Source: Dyadobacter sp. NIV53 | GTDB taxonomy: Bacteria > Bacteroidota > Bacteroidia > Cytophagales > Spirosomataceae | NCBI RefSeq assembly: GCF_019711195.1 | Contig: NZ_CP081299.1 | Span: 6,668,501-6,732,500, forward strand | DNA length: 64,000 nucleotides | Reading direction: 5' to 3' | Shown here: piece after piece, positions 1 to 8,478 of the stretch | How positions within the stretch are numbered: the stretch's first letter is position 1 | Layout: every line of letters starts with the position of its first letter | Program-made: the position numbers and the translations under genes | The notes under the pieces: model-generated | Told to the model about the DNA's origin: nothing | Seen by the model: the letters and a program-made list of their open reading frames with translations, nothing else | The model's database searches: none

Positions 1-237
1 GTAGAAATATTGCCGGAGGTGGAAAGTCCTATTGCCGAAGTGAAAGTTGATGCGGATGCTAATTATCAAAAGGCCGAATCACTGGCAGAAGGTCAGGCAC
101 ACGACGACTTGGAAACAGCTGGAAAAGAAGAGGGCGATCTGGCTGCCGAAGTAGAAAATTTCCAAAAGGAAGAAGCTGAGGAAGAAACCGGCAATACCGA
201 GGATACCAAATTTACTGAAAACGAACTGGAAGGATAG
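1..237 (+). CDS. C-terminal end of a protein with an acidic coiled tail (partial, cut by window start)
   Basis: The reading frame is open from base 1 to a TAG at 235-237, so this is the 3' end of a gene that begins outside the window. About 78 residues are visible, very rich in Glu, Ala and Asp, probably helical or disordered. The closing residues (EEETGNTEDTKFTE) resemble the tail of the 580-residue protein at 2849-4591 (ETGDTKGNDTEFTE), so this is most likely another member of the same paralogous family. A TTG at position 10 could in principle start a 75-residue protein, but the frame continues upstream of it. The function is unknown; an acidic tail behind a membrane segment is inferred from the paralogues. 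Confidence 0.6.
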   Translation, partial: VEILPEVESPIAEVKVDADANYQKAESLAEGQAHDDLETAGKEEGDLAAEVENFQKEEAEEETGNTEDTKFTENELEG

Positions 238-270
238 GAGTAGTCAAGATGTATTTCAAACCGTATTATT

Positions 271-1059
271 ATGAAAAAACTGTTTAAAATTTTAGTGATA
301 ACCGGAGCAGGCATATGCCTGACCGGTTGCAACACTACCTCCGGTTACGACAGCCGTCACATTGTAGCATTTTCGATCATCGGCCTGATAGCCGTGCTCT
401 TTCTTGCACTGGCAAAGTACAGCAACCTGATCCGGGACGAGATCAGCGACCTGCAGGCATTCAATTCCAATGCGGCACAGCAGCAGCTTGTGCACAAGTG
501 GATGCCTTTGGATAAAACAGCGCCATTTAGTCTTACAAAAGTCCAGTTCGGGTTATGGACGGTCATTATCTCTTCGGTGTACATTTACCTGTCGCTTTTA
601 AAAGGGGATTGCGCTGCCGGGACTATCAATAAAACGGCGCTGGTACTGATGGGCATCTTTGCAGGAACGGCGGTGGCATCGACGATCATGGATAAAAATG
701 AGATGAACGACAACCGAGACCGGCACCAGAACGCGCCGTCACAGGGTTTCTTTGTTGATATTCTGTCCGATGATAACGGCATCAGCCTGCACCGTTTCCA
801 GAATTTTGCCTGGACGATCATCGCGATTACCGTATACCTGTACAAGGTTTCGGAGGTCGCTGCCGGCTGTGAGCTGCCTGAGTTGAGCGACACCTTGCTG
901 GCCCTGACCGGCATCAGCAGCGTGACTTACCTCACACTTAAAAGCAAAGAAAATGACCCGCCGGCACAGCAGATCCCAAATAACGGAACTGCCACCCCAA
1001 CTGTTAACCCGGCCACTTCAGCACAGGCACCCAATACTTTGCAACCGGTTAACCCCTGA
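271..1059 (+). CDS. Lipoprotein-like multi-pass membrane protein, unknown function
   Basis: A 262-residue protein. The N-terminus has a short basic and hydrophobic signal followed by a lipobox-like L-T-G-C at residues 17-20, so it may be processed as a lipoprotein. A hydrophobic segment follows at about 30-50, then further likely membrane segments around 90-110, 125-140, 175-195 and 205-220. The last 40 residues are rich in Pro, Thr, Asn and Ala and look unstructured. It lies 33 bases after the acidic-tail gene and 58 bases before the next gene on the same strand, so it is probably co-transcribed with the cluster. I do not recognise the family. A role as the membrane anchor of the cluster is speculation. 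Confidence 0.7.
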   Translation: MKKLFKILVITGAGICLTGCNTTSGYDSRHIVAFSIIGLIAVLFLALAKYSNLIRDEISDLQAFNSNAAQQQLVHKWMPLDKTAPFSLTKVQFGLWTVIISSVYIYLSLLKGDCAAGTINKTALVLMGIFAGTAVASTIMDKNEMNDNRDRHQNAPSQGFFVDILSDDNGISLHRFQNFAWTIIAITVYLYKVSEVAAGCELPELSDTLLALTGISSVTYLTLKSKENDPPAQQIPNNGTATPTVNPATSAQAPNTLQPVNP

Positions 1060-1117
1060 ACGCATTTATTCGATTTCTTACTTAACAATTTTATAACCTT
1101 TAAACACAAAGAATATC

Positions 1118-2623
1118 ATGTCTGAATTAAGCAAAACGTGGTCCATTAAAAACAGCAGCGGAAAAGACCTAGTTGTACTCGACGCCTATGCTGATGTACT
1201 TCAGCCCCTTGAACATTTTTATGGGTTAACTTTGAAAACGCTTTTGTATCAAATTGAGGGTGTAACTCAGACCCAAAGTATCATATCCAATGGAAAGACC
1301 GTGGATATTCTTCTTACAGAAACCCATACTATCAAGGATACTACAACAAATCTGGACTATCTCATGATCATCGCGGATGCCAGAACGCTTTTTCCTGTCA
1401 AAGTAATTACCCTGGGCATGGCAAGCAATCCGGCTACATTCCCACAAACCGAGGTAACAGAAGCTGACGTCAAACTTTATTCTTTGACGGAAATATTCAA
1501 GAAAACCATTGAGTCCTTCCCAACGTCCGAGCTGGGAAAAGGCTACTCCGATGTCCTGGAATTACAAGACCAGACTAAAACAGATGCCTGGTTAAAAACA
1601 ACAACAGACTTTAAAACCGTTACCTCAGAATCGGTTGTTGTTGTAAGCAGCTACTATAAGGTTTACCCATTTGGCTGGCTTGACTATCAAGACACAAAAA
1701 CTTATAATTTCTATGAGATCGACCAGAAGACCGGGAAACCGGTCGCTAAGTTTGAATTGACTTACACCGGAAATACCCCGATGGAATATGACAAAGAACT
1801 CCCGGACTTTTCAGCAGATTACAATGGTACAAAGCTAACCTATCACAACGGCATGTTTGTGGACAGCATTGAAACACAAACGCCGAAGATCATGCTAACC
1901 GGATCATTCCGCCTTCTGGGAGAATTAACCGAGCGAAGCAGTGATGATAAAATGGTAAGCTGCTTTATGGGCGTGGTGAACGGCAACAAAATGTTTGGCA
2001 TCAGTGATAAAGAGCCAGACCCCAAGGATGAAGATGGTGGCTTTTATGACCTTCTGCAATTTGATAATTTTCGGGACTATTGTGATGTATTCGCCTATAC
2101 GATGGCAATAGTTCTGGGATTGGAATTTCTGGCTGTAATTGGATACAAGATTGCAAAGGCGATTTATAACAAAAAGAATGGTATCCCTTCCGACCAGAAG
2201 AAAATCGAAGACGGGCTTAAAGAGATCAAAGATAAATTGATTGCGGAATTGACCCCTGTACTGACAGCGGTAAATGCGATGAGACCTGCGGTACCTTTAA
2301 ATGCACTTGATATTTTGCCCCTCGATCCACCACAGCCTGCCGTTAATATGCGTAACATACAGGAGCGTGTGGAATTAAGAAACAAACAGGTTCAACTGGA
2401 TAAGGAAATCACGACATTAAAAGAGCTCTACAACAAACAATGGTTATACCTCGAAAAGGTCAGTGCACTTAACCAAAACGCAGTGCAAAGTGTAGCAGAT
2501 TCCCTGGACCTTCTGGCGCCCAAATTAGAACCAGGTTATAATCTACAACTACCTGATATCAAACAAATATCAACCACACTACGCCAAAATACCTACACCC
2601 TGCAAGGGTATTCAGTTGGCTAA
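1118..2623 (+). CDS. Beta-rich protein with one membrane segment, paralogue of 2849-4591
   Basis: A 501-residue protein without an export signal. Residues 1-320 look beta-rich. They align by eye with the protein at 2849-4591: both begin with an I-x-N-S-S module, have a SYYKVYPFGW / TYYKTYPFVW segment and an NGMFVD / NGQFVD segment. A hydrophobic stretch at about 322-350 is a likely membrane helix, followed by a basic and helical region. The frame stops at 2621-2623, earlier than expected from the paralogues, and an acidic tail-like frame continues directly downstream in another phase (see 2616-2795). Product family not recognised; no catalytic motif seen. Confidence 0.7.
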   Translation: MSELSKTWSIKNSSGKDLVVLDAYADVLQPLEHFYGLTLKTLLYQIEGVTQTQSIISNGKTVDILLTETHTIKDTTTNLDYLMIIADARTLFPVKVITLGMASNPATFPQTEVTEADVKLYSLTEIFKKTIESFPTSELGKGYSDVLELQDQTKTDAWLKTTTDFKTVTSESVVVVSSYYKVYPFGWLDYQDTKTYNFYEIDQKTGKPVAKFELTYTGNTPMEYDKELPDFSADYNGTKLTYHNGMFVDSIETQTPKIMLTGSFRLLGELTERSSDDKMVSCFMGVVNGNKMFGISDKEPDPKDEDGGFYDLLQFDNFRDYCDVFAYTMAIVLGLEFLAVIGYKIAKAIYNKKNGIPSDQKKIEDGLKEIKDKLIAELTPVLTAVNAMRPAVPLNALDILPLDPPQPAVNMRNIQERVELRNKQVQLDKEITTLKELYNKQWLYLEKVSALNQNAVQSVADSLDLLAPKLEPGYNLQLPDIKQISTTLRQNTYTLQGYSVG

Positions 2624-2795
2624 TCAAAAAAAGATCAATGATCAAAATGGGGCAGGCCTTGAAGATGCTCATGGTGTAGCCATGGAGTATAATATGAGGG
2701 CCGAGGAAGCAGCCGAAGCCCGGGAAAATGCTGAACAGCAGGAACTGGCAGCTGTTGAACACGAAATTGAACATGCCAATGAGCGCGAAGTATAG
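2616..2795 (+). other. Acidic coil-like open frame, probably the displaced tail of the preceding gene
   Basis: In the frame that differs from the preceding gene, codons are open from 2529 to a TAG at 2793-2795. From a possible TTG at 2616 it would encode about 59 residues rich in Glu, Ala and Gln (for example RAEEAAEARENAEQQELAAV). That composition matches the charged tails of the other paralogues, although the gene at 1118-2623 stops at 2623 without one. Either this is a small overlapping gene or an indel between 2529 and 2621 has cut off the tail. The second is my preference. It accounts for most of the 225-base gap before the next start codon. Confidence 0.4.
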
Positions 2796-2848
2796 CCATC
2801 TGTAACTGCATAATTAAATTTTCAATCTTTTTACAAATAATAAATCAA

Positions 2849-4591
2849 ATGTCTCAAACAAAAGCATCCGCAACGGTGCTGGGTACTACCCCTGCGCTCA
2901 ATAAAAATCTTTCCATAACTAACAGCTCATCAGTAGCGGTGACCATGCTTGATGGGGTAGGTACTGACGATACGCAGATGGCCTACGAACAGGGCCTGAC
3001 CCAGTTTACCACCACAGGCGGCCAGAAATCAATACCTGCCAAGGGTACAGGAACGATCGTTCTGGACGACACCCATGATAATGCCGGAACCCCTACATAT
3101 ACAAAGGCTTACAGCATCATTTATGCCGAACCGTCCAATCTTTTCCCAGTCAAGATCAAAGGGTCACTGCTTGCATTCAAGACACAGGATTATGCGCCGG
3201 TTACGGTGACCGATGACGATGTGACGGTGATGACACAGACAGAACAGTTCCTGCAAACCCTGATGGCCAATCCGACTTCTACACTAGCCCAAAATTACGC
3301 TACGGCATTGCAGGCAGCGCAGGATGCAGCCAATTCGGATACGGATGTTGATGATGCGGTAACTACATTTTTTGCGTCGACCAACGGTTTCCAGAAAGTA
3401 ACACTTGATGCCATCACAACGGTAAGCACCTATTACAAAACATATCCGTTTGTGTGGGCGGCCTATCAGGCAACCAAGACGCTTTATTTTTATACAAGTG
3501 ATGGTTCGACTGTGTCCTATTCAGGGTCTTTTACCATTACCACGCCTGCTGCTGCATCGGTTGACAAGAGCCTTCCCGGGTTTACTTTCAGCTTTACCGA
3601 TGCAAACAACGTTACTAAGCCGCTGTTTTTTGTCAACGGACAGTTTGTGGATGATAAAACTTCGGATGTACCCGCAATATGTCTTTCCGGCTTGTTTGCG
3701 CTCAAAAGCACGATCACCAAAGTGTCCACTGACAATGCGATTATCCCGATTCTGACCGGGACGATCAACAATGCAAAAGTGCTGGGTTATGAAACCAAAG
3801 CGACCCAGGATTCCGACGGTAACTGGTCGGGACTGTATTCGCTGTTGCACCCGACCAATGCTGCCGGCTACCTGGCGCTGTTTTCAACCTTTATTGGTTT
3901 GATCATGGGCGTTGAGATGATAGAAAAATATGCAAAAGGGATTAAAGATAAATTTATCGAAACGAAGGATATGCTCGCCGAAAAACTTGGGTTGAATGGC
4001 CCTGAGGATGTGACCCTGACACCCGAGCAAGTGACAGAGGCTAAAACAGAGGCCAAAGCCGAAGTGGGCCCGGCAGCAGAGCTGAAGCAAAAGCAGCTCG
4101 AAAAGATTGACCCCGAGGCAAAACTGCCTGCAGATCCCGTGCAGGCAATGAAAGACACACAGCCACAGGTTCAGGAGCAACTCAAACAGGAGAAAAAAGC
4201 CGAAATGGAAAACGAGGGGGAAGGCATGGAATTAGAGCTTCAGGGAGCGCTTGATGCCGGGGTGAGCAATAAAGACCTGAATAACGAAGATGATGCGATT
4301 GATGACGGCCTGACAAGCCTGGAATCGGCAAGCCCGGACGATCTTTCGTCGCTATTGGAAACTTTAACCACAAAGTTTGGTGATTTGAAAATCAAGGTGG
4401 AAATAACCTATACCCAGGCACTTAACAAAGCCAAAGGTGACGCGGTAGAGGAGCTTGCAGAAGGTAAAAAGAACAGTGACGATGCGAAAAACGAGGCGGA
4501 CAATATTGAAAAAGAAGGGGAACAGGCTGAAACCGGAGATACAAAAGGAAATGATACGGAGTTCACTGAGCCTCCCATGGACATCACTTAA
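2849..4591 (+). CDS. Beta-rich head, one membrane segment, long acidic coiled tail; unknown function
   Basis: A 580-residue protein, paralogous to that at 1118-2623. Residues 1-335 are Thr/Ser-rich and predicted beta (I-T-N-S-S module at the start, TYYKTYPFVW near residue 200, NGQFVDD near 268). A hydrophobic stretch lies at about 338-366. Residues 370-580 are dominated by Glu, Lys, Ala and Asp and look like coiled coil or disorder, ending in TEFTEPPMDIT. There is no signal peptide, so the head would need an unusual route to leave the cytoplasm, or the protein sits on the inner face. No enzyme motif was recognised. Its place between family members on one strand suggests a shared assembly. Confidence 0.7.
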   Translation: MSQTKASATVLGTTPALNKNLSITNSSSVAVTMLDGVGTDDTQMAYEQGLTQFTTTGGQKSIPAKGTGTIVLDDTHDNAGTPTYTKAYSIIYAEPSNLFPVKIKGSLLAFKTQDYAPVTVTDDDVTVMTQTEQFLQTLMANPTSTLAQNYATALQAAQDAANSDTDVDDAVTTFFASTNGFQKVTLDAITTVSTYYKTYPFVWAAYQATKTLYFYTSDGSTVSYSGSFTITTPAAASVDKSLPGFTFSFTDANNVTKPLFFVNGQFVDDKTSDVPAICLSGLFALKSTITKVSTDNAIIPILTGTINNAKVLGYETKATQDSDGNWSGLYSLLHPTNAAGYLALFSTFIGLIMGVEMIEKYAKGIKDKFIETKDMLAEKLGLNGPEDVTLTPEQVTEAKTEAKAEVGPAAELKQKQLEKIDPEAKLPADPVQAMKDTQPQVQEQLKQEKKAEMENEGEGMELELQGALDAGVSNKDLNNEDDAIDDGLTSLESASPDDLSSLLETLTTKFGDLKIKVEITYTQALNKAKGDAVEELAEGKKNSDDAKNEADNIEKEGEQAETGDTKGNDTEFTEPPMDIT

Positions 4592-4606
4592 TTTAAAACC
4601 TTCATA

Positions 4607-4632
4607 CATGCAGCCGCCTGACTGGCTGCATG
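4607..4632 (+). other. Hairpin between two genes of the cluster
   Basis: A perfect 9-bp inverted repeat (CATGCAGCC at 4607-4615 with GGCTGCATG at 4624-4632) with an 8-base loop lies 16 bases after one stop codon and 30 bases before the next start. No T-tract follows, so it is more likely an mRNA-stability or attenuation hairpin than a strong terminator. Confidence 0.45.
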
Positions 4633-4661
4633 ATTTCCATTAATCCAAAAAACTTACCATC

Positions 4662-7448
4662 ATGGCAGATACCTCCATTCCAACCATATCATTCAAAAAT
4701 GATTTGACATACGATGTCATCATCTACGATTCCTTCGACGACGAAGATTCAGACGACGACGCCAATGCCAGTTTTTTCGGTACACTGACTTCCCTGGGAA
4801 CGGTTGGCGCAAGTGCCACGGCCAATATACAGCCCATCCACCGCTCGTCGGCATTTATCATTGAAAGTGCTTCCGATAAAAAACCGGTGAAACGCTGCAC
4901 TAAACTGGGAAGCAACAAAACCCTGACCTCCTTTGAGATCGCCAAGGCGGATGAAGATGCAATGACAGCCACTTTTCAGCTGATCAACCTTGTCAACAAT
5001 ACGCCAAATGACCCGGTTGCCGTGTCTTTTAAAGGTATACTGAACAGCGATGATATTGTCGGCGACATGAACACTTTCTTTCAGCAGCAACCTGCGTATG
5101 CAAGCTGTACGTTCCAAACGTACATGATGGCAGTGACATACCTCGCCACTTTACCGCCTCGCCCGGCCGCTCCTGCTGTCACGTACTATTCATTGAGCAA
5201 ACTGGCAGCGTCCATGGGTGCTAAATGGCCTGACGGTTTACCGGATGCAGCCGTTTCAAACTTTAAGGTAAGCGACAAAAATAGCGTATTGTCCATCTCC
5301 GGCGATATTGATATCAGCACATTAAGCTTCGAATCTCCGGAGATCTCGGCCAATGTCAGCAAGGTACTCGGCGACAAGAAAGTGCTGACCTTTAATTTGA
5401 TTTTTAATCACAGTTTCAGCATTGGCATCTTCGGAACCAGGCTCTCACTGTCGTTTGACACGATCGACATTCCGGCCGGCAGCAGCCAGGTACACATTAC
5501 CAAGCCGGCGATCACTATTGACATCAATCCGCTTTTCAAGTTTGTGGTATTTACCATGACAGGTACAATCCCGTTCAATGTGTTCAGCAAGACTTTTGAT
5601 GCAAACCTTTCTTTAACAGTTGATAATGTGGAAGCTGCGATTGGGGTTGTAATCGCCGGAGACCATGCTTCGCTTCCGGCACCGCCGGTCATCAAAGGCG
5701 TGCATTTCGACGAGTTTGGCGTTGGTATGGGCATTATCTTTTCGCCGCCTGCATTTGCCCTGGGGCTTCAGGGTAAATTTCATATTGGCGATGCCGGCGA
5801 TATGCCTGTCGACATCGCTGACGATACTTTTGCTGTGGTTTGCAAATTTGAGTCGGAAGTACCGGAGCCGGCTTATGCCTCTTTCTATGTCCCAAAATTG
5901 GATATCAACCAGGTTATTGCCATGTTCACCAATTCAAATGCCAACCTGAACCTGCCCGTAACCTTTTCTGATCTTTCTTTCAAATGGGCTGAAAACCCTA
6001 TGGAGCCTTTTGTCCTGCCGGACGGCAGCCTGTCTGAAATGGCCTATGGGTTTAGCGCAGCGGCCAGCGTTTTCTCGTTCCAGTTTTTTGGGGATGTTGA
6101 GATTGATATGAACAATGGCTTAACAGCAAACATACAGGCTTCACCCGTATCATTGGGTAATATATTTACCATGTCGGGCGACGGGCCGGGTGTCACCATT
6201 AAAGTTGACGCCGCTGGCAACCCGATCAAAAACAACCAGATCCGTGATTCAAAGGTTTTGCAGGATGCACTGGTATCAGCCGTTGACAAACAGATGGTTG
6301 CTCCGGGCGGCCCTGTTCTGGTAATCAATACTTTTACCGCACCCTTCCTGCATGTCAACGCGAAGGCAAGCCTGTTCGAGCTGGCGAGTGTAGCCATAGA
6401 AGCCGATATCGACAAATCAGGAATCAAATTCCTGCTTGACTACGGTGTTGTTTTGAAGGAAAAAATGTCCGTAACCCTGTCCGATTTCCATAACCTGTCA
6501 GCCTCTTTTGAGTACTATATGAACTCAACGATTACAGTCCCGCCGGTTGCAGGTGTCAAACTTGGCTCTTTTACGCTGGCTGCGGACGTGGAAGCGCATC
6601 TTGCTATCCTGACTTCCTTATCCAGTGTGGCCATGAGTGTTGGCGGCAGCTTTGATTTTGAGGGCCAGGCCAGGAAGTTCGGTGATTTTAATGCGGATAT
6701 CAATATCAAGCGCATGACAGACCTGATCGGTGCGGGAGTATCCTGGATCGAATCCCAGGCATTGGTGCTGTTTAGTGATTTTTTAGGCGATGCGGGCAAA
6801 TGGGCTGCGAAAGTCAAATCCGGTTTCATCACAGGATGCGACCAGGTCGGTTCCGTTTTATACCATGCTTTCAAACAGGATGCTACTGGTGCAGCTAACA
6901 TTATGAAGGCTGCCGGGTTTGCAGCTGACGAAATTGCCGGCGATATAAAAAATGCCTGGCAATGCGGCATCACCGATGTTACTTATGCGATGCGCGCGGC
7001 GGGCTATTCACCGCAGGATATTGCGGCAGGTATGAAAAAAGCATTTAACGCGGGTGCCCAGGACGTTGCCAATGGCTACAAGGCTTTATCCTATTCTGCT
7101 AACGATGTGGCGGGAGTGATTAAGAACGTATATGGTGATGCGACCAACGATGCGGCGGTGGTCCTGAAAAATGCGGGTTATGCTGCCCAGGATGTTTCCA
7201 ATGCCCTGCAAAACACTTTCAATGCAGGAATTAATGATGTGGCGGACGCCATGAAATCCGCGGGTTATGCTGCTCAGGATGTTGCATCAAGTATCAAAAG
7301 CACATTTAATACGAGTGTGGATGCGGTTTCTGATGCCATGAAGCAGGCTGGATATGCGGCCGATGATATTAAGAATGCATTTGAAGATCTGGGTGGGGAT
7401 TTTGCCAGTTATGCAGGTAAGATCTGGAACACTATCTCGAACTGGTAA
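4662..7448 (+). CDS. Large beta-rich protein with C-terminal 29-residue helical repeats
   Basis: A 928-residue protein without a signal peptide. The N-terminus (ISFKNDLTYDVIIYDS) resembles the opening module of the two paralogues upstream. Residues about 170-740 alternate hydrophobic and polar residues in a way typical of extended beta structure, with segments such as FGVGMGIIFSPPAFALGLQG; the pattern recalls large DUF6603-type proteins, but I cannot confirm that. From residue 749 there are five full 29-residue repeats and a partial sixth with the pattern K-x-A-G-Y-x-x-x-D-V-A. The stop overlaps the next start in TAATG, indicating translational coupling with the 328-residue protein. Enzymatic function not visible; a surface or membrane-contacting role is only inferred. 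Confidence 0.7.
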   Translation: MADTSIPTISFKNDLTYDVIIYDSFDDEDSDDDANASFFGTLTSLGTVGASATANIQPIHRSSAFIIESASDKKPVKRCTKLGSNKTLTSFEIAKADEDAMTATFQLINLVNNTPNDPVAVSFKGILNSDDIVGDMNTFFQQQPAYASCTFQTYMMAVTYLATLPPRPAAPAVTYYSLSKLAASMGAKWPDGLPDAAVSNFKVSDKNSVLSISGDIDISTLSFESPEISANVSKVLGDKKVLTFNLIFNHSFSIGIFGTRLSLSFDTIDIPAGSSQVHITKPAITIDINPLFKFVVFTMTGTIPFNVFSKTFDANLSLTVDNVEAAIGVVIAGDHASLPAPPVIKGVHFDEFGVGMGIIFSPPAFALGLQGKFHIGDAGDMPVDIADDTFAVVCKFESEVPEPAYASFYVPKLDINQVIAMFTNSNANLNLPVTFSDLSFKWAENPMEPFVLPDGSLSEMAYGFSAAASVFSFQFFGDVEIDMNNGLTANIQASPVSLGNIFTMSGDGPGVTIKVDAAGNPIKNNQIRDSKVLQDALVSAVDKQMVAPGGPVLVINTFTAPFLHVNAKASLFELASVAIEADIDKSGIKFLLDYGVVLKEKMSVTLSDFHNLSASFEYYMNSTITVPPVAGVKLGSFTLAADVEAHLAILTSLSSVAMSVGGSFDFEGQARKFGDFNADINIKRMTDLIGAGVSWIESQALVLFSDFLGDAGKWAAKVKSGFITGCDQVGSVLYHAFKQDATGAANIMKAAGFAADEIAGDIKNAWQCGITDVTYAMRAAGYSPQDIAAGMKKAFNAGAQDVANGYKALSYSANDVAGVIKNVYGDATNDAAVVLKNAGYAAQDVSNALQNTFNAGINDVADAMKSAGYAAQDVASSIKSTFNTSVDAVSDAMKQAGYAADDIKNAFEDLGGDFASYAGKIWNTISNW
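6906..7403 (+). repeat. Tandem 87-bp repeats encoding 29-residue helical units
   Basis: Residues 749-893 of the 928-residue protein form five units of exactly 29 residues, followed by a 21-residue partial unit. Conserved positions are K-x-A-G-[FY] at the start, a D-[IV]-A turn at about position 9 and a second D-[VA] near position 24. Similar AGYSAxxVAxALK repeats occur in other bacterial giant proteins (from memory). Units differ in sequence, so they are not a recent expansion. Confidence 0.75.
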
Positions 7449-8434
7449 TGACTGATTACCAATATAAAGTCGAGGCATTCTCTGCACATGCAGACGCAGT
7501 GCTGCGGATTATTCAGGAAAATTCAGGTGGTTTGCTTGCAGGCCATCTGAACCCAATCCTTAACCTTACACGGAATATACCAGCCTATTCGGGCAATTTC
7601 CTGGAATGGCACCTGAATAGGATAATTAATCCGCTTGACTTCATTTGTCGTGTATATGATAGGGGAGATGGGCCGCTGCTGACTTTGAACCCGGTCCCGT
7701 TTGGTAAAAATTTAAACATTACCAAGGGATATCAAAAGCTCATTGACCATTCCAAAAACCAATTTCGGTATGGGATAGAAAATGTGTTTTTTGAATACGA
7801 TTTTCCTAATCCTGGTGTTCCGTCCGTGTTTTTTGATATGAATCGGAAGCTGGTAGCCGGCCCTGCCCTGAAATATGATGGTTTGGCAGAAATATGCGGG
7901 CATTTTCAATTTGACCTGCCACCCGGCCTTTTTGAGCTTCTGACGAACATTCATATTCATGGGTTCAGCAACCTGCATTTTGGTTTGATGCTTTCGCGTG
8001 AATCCAAAGCGATCCGGCTGACGGTCAACCGTTTCGAATCCGGCAGGTTGAATGAACTGATACCGCTTCTGGGCTGGAATGGGGATATCCGCCTAGTCAG
8101 TGATCTGCAAAAAAGTTTTTTTTGTGGTCAGCAACTGATGCTGGCGGTTGATTTCGACGGGCAATGCGGGCCGCGGCTGGGTATTGAATTATGCCAGCCT
8201 AACCTTGAAACAGTATTGCCCCAACTGGAATCCTGCGGTATGATTGACCCGGATCAAAACTCATTTCTGCAACACTGGAATGGAAATACGGAACTGGCCC
8301 GGCCGGTTGCAAAAGCTCTTTCTATTCTTCATCAGAGGCCTGTTGATCGTATACACAAATACATAAACCACTTCAAATTTGCAGTGGAAGGACGTGCCGT
8401 TTCCACAAAAGCCTATCTCTATTATTGTTTTTAA
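7448..8434 (+). CDS. Unrecognised 328-residue protein of the PI-PLC cluster
   Basis: Starts at the ATG that overlaps the TAA of the preceding gene (TAATG), so it is translationally coupled to it. It has no signal peptide, no membrane helix and mixed alpha/beta composition. Recognisable stretches are FFEYDFPNPGVPSVFFDMNR near residue 115 and a C-terminal INHFKFAVEGRAVSTKAYL, which is the kind of well-conserved end seen in a globular enzyme or binding protein. I do not recognise the family and see no standard nucleotide-binding or metal motif. Its context, directly before a phospholipase-like gene, suggests a partner protein. Confidence 0.65.
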   Translation: MTDYQYKVEAFSAHADAVLRIIQENSGGLLAGHLNPILNLTRNIPAYSGNFLEWHLNRIINPLDFICRVYDRGDGPLLTLNPVPFGKNLNITKGYQKLIDHSKNQFRYGIENVFFEYDFPNPGVPSVFFDMNRKLVAGPALKYDGLAEICGHFQFDLPPGLFELLTNIHIHGFSNLHFGLMLSRESKAIRLTVNRFESGRLNELIPLLGWNGDIRLVSDLQKSFFCGQQLMLAVDFDGQCGPRLGIELCQPNLETVLPQLESCGMIDPDQNSFLQHWNGNTELARPVAKALSILHQRPVDRIHKYINHFKFAVEGRAVSTKAYLYYCF

Positions 8435-8478
8435 AAACAACCAATTTTATTAAGTATAAACATTTAAACATCTATCTC

